Shown here in pieces: positions 32,501 through 40,991 of a DNA stretch of 56,187 bases. Source of the DNA: Planctomycetia bacterium (GTDB taxonomy: Bacteria; Planctomycetota; Planctomycetia; Gemmatales; Gemmataceae); contig SXID01000163.1 in assembly GCA_005772955.1 (NCBI GenBank), positions 1 to 56,187 on the forward strand, read 5' to 3'. Numbering within the stretch: the first letter of the stretch is position 1; the number at the start of each line of letters is the position of its first letter. The notes beneath the pieces were generated by a model. The model worked only from the letters and a program-made list of their open reading frames with translations. It searched no databases and had not been told where the DNA came from. A program made the translations under genes and the position numbers.

Positions 32501-33031
32501 CCGATCCTCGCGCCTTCGGCCGCCCCTCGCGCCGACCTCGAACGCTGGTTCAACTCCGGCGAACCGGACGCGGGCGGATGGGCCTCCGCGCAGGAGGGCG
32601 AACCGCTCGCGGTCCGGCAGACCGCGCCGGACGCGGTCCGCGTGTTCCGCGCACCGTGGCTTGCGTTCGTCATCGTGTGTTCGCTGGTGGTGTTCCTCGT
32701 CGTGATCCTGCTGACGTGGCTAACCCCGATCGCAGCTGGATTGGTGGTCACTGTGTTGTGCGGTGTGTTCGCGGTCGTGGCTGTGTTGTACCCGCAACCG
32801 GCGGCGCAGGCGGTCGCGGCCGGGCAACCGGGGTTGGTGATTGCGCTGCTCGCTGTGACCGTGCAGGCGCTGGTGCGGTGGGAAATCCGCCGGCGCGTGC
32901 GGTATCTGCCGGGCTTCACGCGGACGCTGCCGGAAGCGATCGCTGGCACCGCGCCCACGGGTTCTGTGCCGTCGGCGCGGAGCCGACCGGCGAGTACAGG
33001 CGTGCCCGCGCCCACAGAAAGTGGTTCGTAG
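29570..33031 (+). CDS. Very large secreted/membrane protein, unknown function (module type 1)
   Basis: 1153 residues. Signal segment FALALLLTGTVALSAQPPA (cleavage near Ala46), then a segment VKLPDGTFLWLGPNDGG and a helix with LTPQEFQKLLDRVDALKKEL. A long beta-rich extracytoplasmic part of about 950 residues follows, with no catalytic motif. The C-terminus has three or four transmembrane helices (FVIVCSLVVFLVVILLTWL and VLCGVFAVVAVLYP) and a basic tail. The ATG at 29570 starts MPSRVKPPTPPASLPS, a repeat-like Pro-rich lead before the signal. The gene is followed within 62 bases by a second giant gene with a related layout. Such pairs seem to be peculiar to planctomycetes. Its role may be in envelope structure, but this is inferred. 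Confidence 0.75.
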   Translation: MPSRVKPPTPPASLPSIREGGIWRGAGLWTFALALLLTGTVALSAQPPAIDPLKKIVDPPKTDKTDNKPLVVKLPDGTFLWLGPNDGGERVTLTPQEFQKLLDRVDALKKELAARKPIAPSGCAVRGRVEKRGEQLVAALKLTYTFRTAQPNTAVSLGGRKAFLVGAALDGAKLPVLDTADDGFAVLVETAGDHTLVLDVEAPVTAHGVKAEIGFDLGLPRAPITTLTLDPPSGDVKRVTLATKTPDPTKPAELRRVAVDVKQLAPKGNEAGLPLGPVESLEVTWDPPAAVAQPADQIQSAEIDVAVVLTDGFVESTAKVKVRGPAREWMLVAPASADVSVDRVAAPGDTGATQQPVVTKPTDPNKPVWKIELPTGSTGADWVVTAVVRQARSKSGGGKSVALPVGPFAVLDVFRQTGIVNVKAGPHNRFVFKHGPDLRRAEVPGTPEDDVSAALFRLTTGPTGTTPVNTPLLTVEAWPVEGAVRVRPVYKLERTDTGWKVRAEIAVKPIRTEVDTITIDVPAEWRGLESEFDPEAVQGVSQGKVEGAWGPVTVRLASATKQPFSVVLLGTVPVPPGTREVAIPFPRYPKSVERDATITASVPDGFEVRGTARGWDGEQPAAWGAPLVAVPGADGKVPKVVVAVTGRAELGFARAVLNWQPHRPDVTAEVKTEVTVGERQITVKQEFRLRSPDGFIKPVRFSGPRDALGLKAVPALEPAGLGVWTYSPTTSDKNATIHVNFALPLPDHADGPLSLSVGLLWPTDAVRTEANVRVWANSVTGRTVNTAVAGWRELPPEVSPERDTLPALTLAASAEHPLVLEVRQSNSESAVAVWVERMLVEAGTTEDGAVSYRARFRLSRWLAPAIEVWLPGAIGPNPTARIDGVGALLQPIGEADGGRRFRVSLPDVLAGRSAVLELQYTLPGSRQVLGETVYQPPRLTSAAYSGPVRWLITEASGSAPLLFSDRARPELRWRWRGPILAPSAAPRADLERWFNSGEPDAGGWASAQEGEPLAVRQTAPDAVRVFRAPWLAFVIVCSLVVFLVVILLTWLTPIAAGLVVTVLCGVFAVVAVLYPQPAAQAVAAGQPGLVIALLAVTVQALVRWEIRRRVRYLPGFTRTLPEAIAGTAPTGSVPSARSRPASTGVPAPTESGS

Positions 33032-33034
33032 AGC

Positions 33035-33082
33035 GAAGAACCACTCCCCCTCCTTTCTTGTAGGGAGGGGGAGTGGTTCTTC
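33035..33082. repeat. 19-bp-stem hairpin between the two giant genes
   Basis: GAAGAACCACTCCCCCTCC (33035-33053) pairs perfectly with 33064-33082. The loop is 10 bases. It starts 3 bases after the first gene's stop codon and ends 10 bases before the second gene's ATG. It is the intergenic relative of the in-frame elements at 26385 and 28374. Confidence 0.85.
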
Positions 33083-33092
33083 TGGAGTTCCC

Positions 33093-36000
33093 ATGCCCCG
33101 TTCGGGCTGGCTACTTCTGGTGTGCGCGTGCGCGGCCGGGACCGCGCTCGGGGCGGTGCCGCGCCCACCCACGAACGCCCTCGTCCGCGGCACGATCGAC
33201 TTCGTCCCCGCCGAAGACCCATTCCCCATCCACCGCGTTCGCGGCGCTGACGCCCGCTTACCGGACCTGCTCAAAGAACTGGAACCCGGCCCGGTCACGC
33301 GAATGCCGCGCCCGGAGTTCGAGTCTCGCGTGCGTGCCGCCGGGCGCGGCGCGTACCAAACAAAGCACGGCGCGCGGGTTGTGGACGCGACCTATACGGC
33401 CGAACTCGACGGTGGCGACCTGAACGGCACGGCCGAACTCGGCATCCTGAACGCGAGCGGCGTGACCGGGTTTCTGCCCCTCGATCCCCTCAAGTTGGCG
33501 TTGGCTGGCGCGAAGTGGGTCGGCGGCAACGAGGCGGTGCTCGCCGTACTCCAGACCGCAACTCCGAACGTGAGCGTGCCGGCCGTGTGGGTGGACCGCG
33601 ACGGGCGCCGCGTGTTGCAGTTCAAGTGGTCGCTGACCGGGACGACGGAACCCGGTGAGCGGCGGTTTGAACTACGCGTTCCGCCATGTGCCGCCTCGGC
33701 GATCGAACTGAGTCTGCCCGCCGATCAGGTGCCGACCGCGTCAGCGGACGTGTTGCTCACTGGCCCGTTCGAGGTGACCGGCAAGCCGACGCGTCGGGCG
33801 TGGCGGTTGCGATTCGGCGGGCGCGCGAAACTCGAGTTTGCCGTGCGCGCCGGCGGCGCGCCGTCCGTGGGCGCGACGGCGGCACTTGTCGCGAAATACG
33901 AACTCAGTCCCGGTCAACTCACGGCCGCGTTCGAGTACGAACTCCACCCGGCACGCGGGTCGGTGGCCGAGTGGACGTTCACTGCCGACGCGGGTTTGCG
34001 CATCACGGAAGTGATCGCGAACAACCGCGCTGGGTGGGTCGTCGATCCGCCGCTTGTGCCCAACGGTCCCCGGCGCGTGCGTGTCAGTCTCCGGCAGCCC
34101 GGCCCCGGTGGGAAGATTCTCATCAACGCGGTCGCGCCGCTGCCCGACCCCGCGCGCCCCGCGGATGCGCCGCTGTTGGCCGTGCGCCCGCTCGGCGCCG
34201 TCATCGAGAGCGAAGCGGTGGAACTGCGGGTCGCGCCTGGCCTGCGGATCGACTCCTGGGCACCGGGCGATTACCGCCTCATAGACGCGGTCAGTCCTCC
34301 CCTCGGCGCTCTTGATCAGGCGCGGGTGCTGTCGCTCGTTGGCACGCTGCTTCCCGGCGGCACGGACGAAGCGTTCCGGCGAATGCCGTCGGTCCGCACT
34401 GTCGCGCCCGACGTTGAGTTCACTACCGTCGAACGGCTGGAGTGGACCCCCGGTGCAACGCGGTCTTCGCTGGTCGCGAGAGTCCGAGTGCGAGTGGTGC
34501 GCGGTCCGTTGTTCCAACTCACAGTGCGCCCGTTGCCGGGTTTCGTGCTCGATCGCGGCGCGGCCGGGACTGACGAACTGGTCGCGTACATCGGCCCGCC
34601 ATCGCCTGCGGGTCAGGTGATCGAACTCGCGCGTCCACTGCTCGTGTCGCAGTCCGCAGAGTTGCGACTGGAGTTCCGGGGGTCTGGTGTGAAGCCCGGC
34701 GAACCGGTGCTGTTTCCGGCGTTCGCGGTACTCGGCGCGACCGAGCGCGACGGATGGTTGAGCGTCGCGGCCGACCCCGCGTGGGCGGTGAGCACCCGAC
34801 CCGGCGCGGGCGCGTCGGCCACGGGGTTGTGGGGTTGGTTGACGCTCGACGCCCCCCGCGACGCGCGGTCGGTGTTCTCATTTCACGCGAAGGAACCGGA
34901 CGGGTTCGCGACCCTCACGCCGGTGATCCCGAAGGTGAGTGTTCAGGCGGTCGTTACCCTCGACGCGCCCGACGAGCGGTTGACCGCGACCACACGATTC
35001 ACCGTCACCGCGACCGGCGGCGTGCTTTCCTCGCTCGTGGTATTCGTCCCCGGTCCGCGAGTGAGCGATCGCTCGTGGAAGTCGCTCGACCCGACAAACG
35101 TGGTGGCCGACGTGATCTCCGTTCCGTCCGAACTGTTGGAGATGGTGCCATTGTTCGCGCCGCTCGACATGCACGCGAGCGCCGTCGGAACGCGGGCGCG
35201 CGACGGCGCCCCGGACGGCACGTTCTGGGTTCTGTGGTTCGCACGCCCGCTGACCGGCGTGGCAGTTCTGGAAACGGTCGGACCCGCTCCGCTCGGCGCG
35301 GACTCGGTGTCGTTCCCGGTTCCGCAGATTTTCGGCGTGACGCAGACAACGCGCGCGGAGGTGGTGCCTGCTCTCAAAGATCGGTTCGCGGCCGAAGTGG
35401 TCGGGAAGGTGGTGCGGGTTGGTCCGCTCCCGCGGGTCACGCTCGGCGCGTACCCGGTGTCCGATGCGTATCTACTCACGACCGTGCGTGCGCCAGGTGA
35501 AGCGGTCGCCGCGTTCGGTGGGACGGTTCGCGACTCCCCGGGCGGTGTGCTGCCGGTTGGCCTGCCGCCGGGCGCGGAGGTGCGTGGAGTGTGCGTCGCG
35601 GGTCGGTGGCTGAACCCGGCGCAGTGCAACGCTGCGAATGGTAAACTACGCGTTCCGATCCCGGTGGGACCGGCGGTGCGTTTCGAGGTGCGCTACCATC
35701 TGCTGGCCGCGACCGGGTGGCCGACGCGGCGTGTCACCAGCCCGGTGCCGACGGTGCCCGGCGACCCACCGGTGCGCCGGTGGTGGAGCTTCGGAGCTGG
35801 CACGCTTCCCGGGTGGCCGGCGCGACCGTGGGAAACGACGGCAGACGAACCACCGCTCCTGGGCGGGCCGCTCACGAGCGGTGACCCGGCGCTCGTCACT
35901 CGTTCGGACGACACATGGGTCCGAGTCGGCGCGGTGCGCGGTGCCGATTCGCTGGCGGTTGGACTGGTCGTGGGGGTCGTCGCGCTCGGCTGTGTGGCGA

Positions 36001-37877
36001 TGCGTCGCCGTCGTGTTCGCGGCGCGCTGGTGCTGGCGGGTGCCGTGTGCGCGGCGTTCGTGATCGGGGAACTTGGCCCGCCGTGGTGGGCGCGGGTCGC
36101 GTGGTCCGTGCTGTGCGCGGCAGCGGTCGCGCTGATCGGGGTACTCGCGGGCATCGCGCTGCGCCGCCGCCCCGTCGTTCTGGTGGCCGCGACCGTGGCG
36201 TTCGTGTTCTCGCTTGTCTCGTTGAGCGCGCTCGCGCAACCGCCGGCGCCGGTGACGGTGTTGATCGTACCCGGCGCAGACGGGAGTGAGGAAGTTATCA
36301 TGCCTCACGCACTCCTTGAACGGCTCGACGCATCCGCCCGGCCAGCGATCCCGGCGCCGGTGGTCGCGTCCGCCGTGTACGACGTGCTCGCGGACGAGTC
36401 GAGTGCACACATCACCGCGAAGTTCGTCGTTTATGCCTTCCGTTCGAGGGACAACGTGGTGTTACTCTCGCTGCCCGACGCGCGACTGGAGCGGCTGACG
36501 GTGGGCGGTGTCGCCGCATTCCCGACTGTCCCGCGACCGGACACGTACGCCATCGCACTGCCTGGGCCTGGGCGCCATGAGGTCGAGGTCCGGTTCGCCG
36601 CGACCGTGACAACGGCCGGCCCGGAGCGTGAGGTCCGGTTCGGCGTTCCTGAGGTCGTGGACGCGAAACTGTCGGCCTCGCTACCCGGCGCGGCACGCCA
36701 GCCGCAAGCGGTTGGCCGGTTCGGTCGTCAAGTGGTCGGGGTCTCGGGCGATCACGCGACTCTCGATGCCGACCTTGGCGCAGTGAAACAGGTGCAACTG
36801 CGTTGGCGTGAAGGAGCCAGCGGTGCTGCCGTGATCAAGGTCCGCGAGGGGTGCATCTGGGACGTGACCGAGGCTGGCGCCGAACTGACCGCCGCGTATC
36901 TTGTCCGTGTCGAACAGGGTACGGTCGCCGGTCTGCGGTTCGATGTGCCTGCCGAACTTGAAGTGCTGCGAGTCGCGGTCCGCTCCACTGAATTGCCCAC
37001 AGCGCCGATCGCGCTGCAAGACTGGATGCTGGCGCCGGAGAAGGGTGGACTCCGCGCGCTGCGGCTTGACTTCCAGGCGTTCACTGCGGGGCGGTTCCTG
37101 GTCGTGTTGGAGTGCGCACCGCGAAAGCCGCTCACGCGCCAGCCGATTTTGAGATTCCCGCGTGTTACGTTCGGCACCATGAAAGGCGAAACAGAAGCGG
37201 TGTACGGGCTGCGCGCGGCTCGCGTCACTCTCGATGAAGTGGGACGCGGCGGGGTGATCGACTTCCCTGCCGATGCGCTGCGCGACTTCGCCGCCATCCC
37301 AGACTTGAGGCTCGACCCGAACGCGCCCGTAAAGGTGTTCCGACTGGTGCCGGGCGCGACGGCAGAACTGCGCCCGGTAATTCGCGCGGGCGACCTCCCG
37401 GTTGTGCGCACGCTCACCTCCTGGCGGGTCGGTCCCTCTCGGGCCGATGCGACCGGCACCGTAGCGTGGTCGGCACGCGACCCGGTCGCGTTCGTCGAGT
37501 TCAACATCGCGAACGTGAAGGTACTGGAGGTCCGCGGCGCGGACGTGGTTGGGTGGAGCCAGTCGGGCGCGCGGGTGCAGGTGTGGCTTCGGGCGGGCAC
37601 GAGAGAGGACGCAGTTGAGTGGATCGGAACCGCCGTTCCCGTACCACCGGGAAAGTCCGCGTCTAACCCGCTGTCATTTGATGCGGTACATCCGAAGGTC
37701 ACGCACGCACGCCTCGCGCTCGATGAAGTTCGCGTGCGTGCGCTCGACGGTTTTGCACTTCGGACGGACCGCGCTCGCGGGTGGCAGACGCTCCCCACAC
37801 CTGCCGGCGAACAGCGATTCCGCACCGACTCCGCCTCGGCCCAGGGGCTTCGCGTGCAACTCGCGCCAGTGCGATGA
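33093..37877 (+). CDS. Very large secreted/membrane protein with two extracytoplasmic modules
   Basis: 1594 residues. Signal peptide MPRSGWLLLVCACAAGTALG, then a first beta-rich module of about 900 residues, a cluster of three or four transmembrane helices (about 950-1045, e.g. VGLVVGVVALGCVAMRRRR and VLAGAVCAAFVIGELG), and a second module of about 550 residues. The second module begins AQPPAPVTVLIVPGADGSEE and continues LLERLDA, closely paralleling the start of the 1153-residue protein (AQPPA..., LPDGT, LLDRVDALKKEL). The beta part after it (VVYAFRSRDNVVLLSLPDAR) parallels LTYTFRTAQPNTAVSLGGRK of that protein. So the polypeptide reads like two surface modules joined by a membrane hinge. No enzymatic motif is found. 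It ends at 37877 without a terminal anchor. Confidence 0.72.
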   Translation: MPRSGWLLLVCACAAGTALGAVPRPPTNALVRGTIDFVPAEDPFPIHRVRGADARLPDLLKELEPGPVTRMPRPEFESRVRAAGRGAYQTKHGARVVDATYTAELDGGDLNGTAELGILNASGVTGFLPLDPLKLALAGAKWVGGNEAVLAVLQTATPNVSVPAVWVDRDGRRVLQFKWSLTGTTEPGERRFELRVPPCAASAIELSLPADQVPTASADVLLTGPFEVTGKPTRRAWRLRFGGRAKLEFAVRAGGAPSVGATAALVAKYELSPGQLTAAFEYELHPARGSVAEWTFTADAGLRITEVIANNRAGWVVDPPLVPNGPRRVRVSLRQPGPGGKILINAVAPLPDPARPADAPLLAVRPLGAVIESEAVELRVAPGLRIDSWAPGDYRLIDAVSPPLGALDQARVLSLVGTLLPGGTDEAFRRMPSVRTVAPDVEFTTVERLEWTPGATRSSLVARVRVRVVRGPLFQLTVRPLPGFVLDRGAAGTDELVAYIGPPSPAGQVIELARPLLVSQSAELRLEFRGSGVKPGEPVLFPAFAVLGATERDGWLSVAADPAWAVSTRPGAGASATGLWGWLTLDAPRDARSVFSFHAKEPDGFATLTPVIPKVSVQAVVTLDAPDERLTATTRFTVTATGGVLSSLVVFVPGPRVSDRSWKSLDPTNVVADVISVPSELLEMVPLFAPLDMHASAVGTRARDGAPDGTFWVLWFARPLTGVAVLETVGPAPLGADSVSFPVPQIFGVTQTTRAEVVPALKDRFAAEVVGKVVRVGPLPRVTLGAYPVSDAYLLTTVRAPGEAVAAFGGTVRDSPGGVLPVGLPPGAEVRGVCVAGRWLNPAQCNAANGKLRVPIPVGPAVRFEVRYHLLAATGWPTRRVTSPVPTVPGDPPVRRWWSFGAGTLPGWPARPWETTADEPPLLGGPLTSGDPALVTRSDDTWVRVGAVRGADSLAVGLVVGVVALGCVAMRRRRVRGALVLAGAVCAAFVIGELGPPWWARVAWSVLCAAAVALIGVLAGIALRRRPVVLVAATVAFVFSLVSLSALAQPPAPVTVLIVPGADGSEEVIMPHALLERLDASARPAIPAPVVASAVYDVLADESSAHITAKFVVYAFRSRDNVVLLSLPDARLERLTVGGVAAFPTVPRPDTYAIALPGPGRHEVEVRFAATVTTAGPEREVRFGVPEVVDAKLSASLPGAARQPQAVGRFGRQVVGVSGDHATLDADLGAVKQVQLRWREGASGAAVIKVREGCIWDVTEAGAELTAAYLVRVEQGTVAGLRFDVPAELEVLRVAVRSTELPTAPIALQDWMLAPEKGGLRALRLDFQAFTAGRFLVVLECAPRKPLTRQPILRFPRVTFGTMKGETEAVYGLRAARVTLDEVGRGGVIDFPADALRDFAAIPDLRLDPNAPVKVFRLVPGATAELRPVIRAGDLPVVRTLTSWRVGPSRADATGTVAWSARDPVAFVEFNIANVKVLEVRGADVVGWSQSGARVQVWLRAGTREDAVEWIGTAVPVPPGKSASNPLSFDAVHPKVTHARLALDEVRVRALDGFALRTDRARGWQTLPTPAGEQRFRTDSASAQGLRVQLAPVR

Positions 37878-37990
37878 AGTTCTTTCCCGCTTGCTCACGC
37901 CCTGGGGTTCATCTAAACTCCAATAAACTCCCACCCCACTCGGAGCGGCTCACGCTCTTTAGCTTGCCAATTTCATCCGTGAGTTCCCAC

Positions 37991-40207
37991 ATGTCTCGGT
38001 TCTCGTACCTGCTCGCTGCGGTCGTCGCTACCGGTTCGCCCGCTGTGTCGTTCGCGGGGGAAGGACCGTCCTTCGCAACGGACGTGATGCCGCTGCTCAC
38101 AAAAGCCGGGTGCAACGCGGGCGCGTGTCACGGGAAGGGCACGGGCCAGAACGGATTCCGTCTCTCGCTCCGCGGGTTCGCGCCGGACCAGGATTACAAG
38201 TGGATCACACGCGAGTTCAGCGGGCGCCGCCTCGACCGCACACGCCCTGAAGAGAGCCTCCTCCTTCGGAAGGCAACCGGGCAGACGCCGCACGAGGGTG
38301 GCCGACTGTTCTCCACTGCGAGCCGCGAATACAAGCTCATCCTCGACTGGCTCAGGGCCGGGTATCCGGGCTTCGACAAGAACGAGGCGAAGGTCAGCAA
38401 ACTCGAACTCACGCCAGCGGCACAAGTACTGAAGCCGGGCGAAGAGGTACAGTTGGTTGCGACGGCCACGTTTACCGACGGCACGATGCGCGACGTGACC
38501 TGGCTCACCAAGTTCGACTCCAACGACCCTGCGTATCTCGAAGTGACGCCAAGCGGCAAGGCGAAGGCTGTGCGTAACGGGGCGAGCGCCGTGCGTGCGA
38601 TGTACCTCACTGAGGTCGCCGTCACGGTGTTCGCGATGCCGTTCGACCGGCCCGTTGACGACAGGAGGTTTGCTGCCACGAACAACTTCGTCGATACGCA
38701 CGTGTTCGCGAAGTTGAAGGAACTCCGCATCGAGCCATCGGACCTCTGCACCGACGACGAGTTCATCCGGCGACTCTTCCTCGACGCCTGCGGCGTCCTC
38801 CCGAGTGCGGCGGAAGTGACCGCGTTCGGCGCGGATATGGACGCGAAGAAGCGCGAAAAACTGATCGACGCGGTTCTCGCAAGATCGGAGTTCAACGACT
38901 ACTGGGCGCTGCAACTCGGCGACCTACTTCAAAACCGTAAGGAGCGCGATCACGACGTTCGCGGCGTGAAAGGCGTGCGACAGTTCCACGACTGGCTGCG
39001 GAAGCAGGTCGCGGCAAACCGGGCGTGGGACGACATCGCGCGCGACGTCCTCACCGCGACCGGTTCAAACGCCGACAACCCCGCCGTCGGCTACTTCATC
39101 GTCACGGTCGGCGAGCAGCGGCACGGCGAGAACTCCGAGGCGCCAGAGTCGATCGCGCAAGCGTTCCTGGGCACGCGCATCGGCTGCGCGAAGTGCCACA
39201 ACCACCCACTCGAACGCTACACGCAGGACGACTTCTATCACTTCGCCGCGTTCTTCAGTCGCGTGAAACTCGACCGCAAGGACGCGAAGACCGGGCCGAC
39301 AATGCTGCGCGTCAGCCACCCGGACCTAAACCAAAACAAGAACCCCGTCGGCGTGAGCCAACCGCGCACCGGGATGTTTCTGAAGCCGCAACCGCTCGAC
39401 CGCATTGCGGGGAAGGTGGAGCCAGGCGACGATCCGCGTGTGTCACTTGCAAAGTGGATCACCGACCCGAGCAACGAGTATTTCGCCGGCGCGATGGTGA
39501 ATCGCGTGTGGCGGCACTACATGGGCGTGGGCCTGGTCGAACCGGTTGACGATCTGCGTGCGACCAACCCGCCGACCAACCCGGCACTGTGGAAGGCTCT
39601 GAAGAATGAGTTCGTGGAGAAGAAGTTCGACCTCCGCGCACTGATGCGGGCGGTACTCAATTCGCGTGCCTACCAACTTTCGAGTTCGACGCGAGTGGGC
39701 AACGAAACGGATGCACGATTTTACTCGCACTACTACGCCCGGCGCTTGCCCGCGGAGGTGTTGCTCGACGCGATCAGTACCGCGACCGAGATCCCCGAAC
39801 GCTTTGACGGCTACCCGGTGGGCATGCGTGCGGTGCAGGTTCCCGACCCCGGTTCGGTGTCGTACTTCCTGAAAGCGTTTGGGCGCTCGGACCGGGTGAC
39901 CGCGTGCGCCTGCGAGCGAGTCGGCGACGTGAGCCTGCCGAACGTGCTCCACCTGATCTGCGGCGACACGCTGACCGCGAAACTGAACAGCGGCACCGGT
40001 TGGTTGGCGAAGCGCCTGAAGGACGAGAAGGACGACGTGAAGTTGACGGAGGAGTTATTCCTGCGGGTCTACTCGCGCAAGCCGACGGCCGGCGAAGCAA
40101 AGACGGTGGCGATGCTGCTGAAGGACAAGGACACGCACCGGGACGAACTGTTCCGCGACCTGTTCTGGGCGCTGTTGAACAGCAAAGAGTTCCTGTTCAA
40201 CCGGTGA
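37991..40207 (+). CDS. DUF1549/DUF1553 protein with cytochrome-type domain (planctomycete PSCyt class)
   Basis: 738 residues. A signal peptide (about 1-22) is followed by a haem-type motif GCNAGACHGKG in a domain like planctomycete cytochromes, then an Ig-like region (KLELTPAAQVLKPGEEVQLV), DUF1549 (FVDTHVFAKLKELRIEPSDL and the second CxxCH in CAKCHNHP), and DUF1553 (SLAKWITDPSNEYFAGAMVN, then RVWRHYMGVGLVEPVDDLR). These proteins usually stand next to a DUF1501 gene and work in periplasmic polysaccharide or peptide metabolism. The expected DUF1501 neighbour is absent here. ATG 37991 starts a good signal peptide (MSRFSYLLAAVVATGSPAVS). Confidence 0.88.
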   Translation: MSRFSYLLAAVVATGSPAVSFAGEGPSFATDVMPLLTKAGCNAGACHGKGTGQNGFRLSLRGFAPDQDYKWITREFSGRRLDRTRPEESLLLRKATGQTPHEGGRLFSTASREYKLILDWLRAGYPGFDKNEAKVSKLELTPAAQVLKPGEEVQLVATATFTDGTMRDVTWLTKFDSNDPAYLEVTPSGKAKAVRNGASAVRAMYLTEVAVTVFAMPFDRPVDDRRFAATNNFVDTHVFAKLKELRIEPSDLCTDDEFIRRLFLDACGVLPSAAEVTAFGADMDAKKREKLIDAVLARSEFNDYWALQLGDLLQNRKERDHDVRGVKGVRQFHDWLRKQVAANRAWDDIARDVLTATGSNADNPAVGYFIVTVGEQRHGENSEAPESIAQAFLGTRIGCAKCHNHPLERYTQDDFYHFAAFFSRVKLDRKDAKTGPTMLRVSHPDLNQNKNPVGVSQPRTGMFLKPQPLDRIAGKVEPGDDPRVSLAKWITDPSNEYFAGAMVNRVWRHYMGVGLVEPVDDLRATNPPTNPALWKALKNEFVEKKFDLRALMRAVLNSRAYQLSSSTRVGNETDARFYSHYYARRLPAEVLLDAISTATEIPERFDGYPVGMRAVQVPDPGSVSYFLKAFGRSDRVTACACERVGDVSLPNVLHLICGDTLTAKLNSGTGWLAKRLKDEKDDVKLTEELFLRVYSRKPTAGEAKTVAMLLKDKDTHRDELFRDLFWALLNSKEFLFNR

Positions 40208-40256
40208 CGGCGTGGGTTACGGAATCTCCTGCCCTTCCGAGACAGGGGTTTCGTAG

Positions 40257-40291
40257 TGGGCGTTTTAGCCCCTCCGGGGCGAAAACGCCCA
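40257..40291. terminator. 16-bp-stem hairpin after the DUF1549/1553 gene
   Basis: TGGGCGTTTTAGCCCC (40257-40272), loop TCC, GGGGCGAAAACGCCCA (40276-40291), with one mismatch. It is placed between convergent genes and could end both transcripts. No long U-run follows. Confidence 0.65.
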
Positions 40292-40313
40292 ACCGCCGAA
40301 TTCCGAAGGAGCC

Positions 40314-40586
40314 TCATTGCGCGTCGAGCGACTCCCGTTGTTCAAATTCCCCCTGAGGGTAGCGCTTGAACGCGGGGTCGTCGATGGAGCCGATGACGTT
40401 CTCGAAGAACCCCGGTGGCCAGCCGAGTTCTTCCGGCGTCTTCGGCGCGGGGGTGGCGGTGCCGGTTGCGGTCGGCTTTTGGGAAACGACCACGGCCACC
40501 TCGAACTCGCCCACCGATCCGACGGGGACGCTCAAGTGCAGAACCCCGTCGGGGCCGGATGTCGCGGACAGGCGGATCACGTTCAT
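40314..40586 (-). CDS. Small protein resembling an antitoxin, no toxin beside it
   Basis: 90 residues from the ATG at 40586 (MNVIRLSATSGPDGVLHLSV). An N-terminal strand segment is followed by an Ala/Thr/Pro linker, and the C-terminal part reads EELGWPPGFFENVIGSIDD with FKRYPQGEFEQRESLD. The GWPPGFFE...G.F..RE pattern occurs, as I recall, in short bacterial proteins annotated as antitoxins beside PIN-domain toxins. A start 9 codons upstream is possible. No PIN toxin lies on either side: downstream is a convergent DUF1549 gene and upstream is non-coding. It may be an orphan, or its partner has been lost. Function uncertain. Confidence 0.55.
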   Translation of the reverse strand: MNVIRLSATSGPDGVLHLSVPVGSVGEFEVAVVVSQKPTATGTATPAPKTPEELGWPPGFFENVIGSIDDPAFKRYPQGEFEQRESLDAQ

Positions 40587-40613
40587 CGCTCGCTCCGTGC
40601 GGTCGGGGCACAC

Positions 40614-40991
40614 GGGTGATTCTAACTGCTTTGGGCGCGGGCCGGAACCCCCGACTCAGGCGCGGAAGCCCACCGCACCTCCCGTTCGCAGTAGGTCGGT
40701 CTTCAGGCGCGAGGACGGCTTCGCGCCGCGCGGGATCGAGAAACTCTCTGGTAACGTCGAAACACGGCGCGCGGCGCCAGAGACGACCGACCCGACGCGC
40801 GCGTGTGGGTCGTCGGAGAGATTGCAACCCGTGGGAAGCGGGAAGGGAGGTGCGGACGCGGGTCGCTTCTTCGTACGCGATCAGGAGATGTGTAGCACCT
40901 CAACGAGTCGCGACCGCAAGAAAGCGGTTCACGTTGCCCGCTCCCTTGCGGTCGCTCGTTGGCAGAACGCGACAGCATTCCTGAAAGCGCT
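40614..40991. other. Intergenic region, inverted repeat only
   Basis: No gene is supported: open frames on the plus strand (40366-40995) have shadow-like composition. There is an imperfect inverted repeat, AACGAGTCGCGACCGCAAG (40902-40920) with CTTGCGGTCGCTCGTT (40945-40960), three bases longer on the left. Confidence 0.4.
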
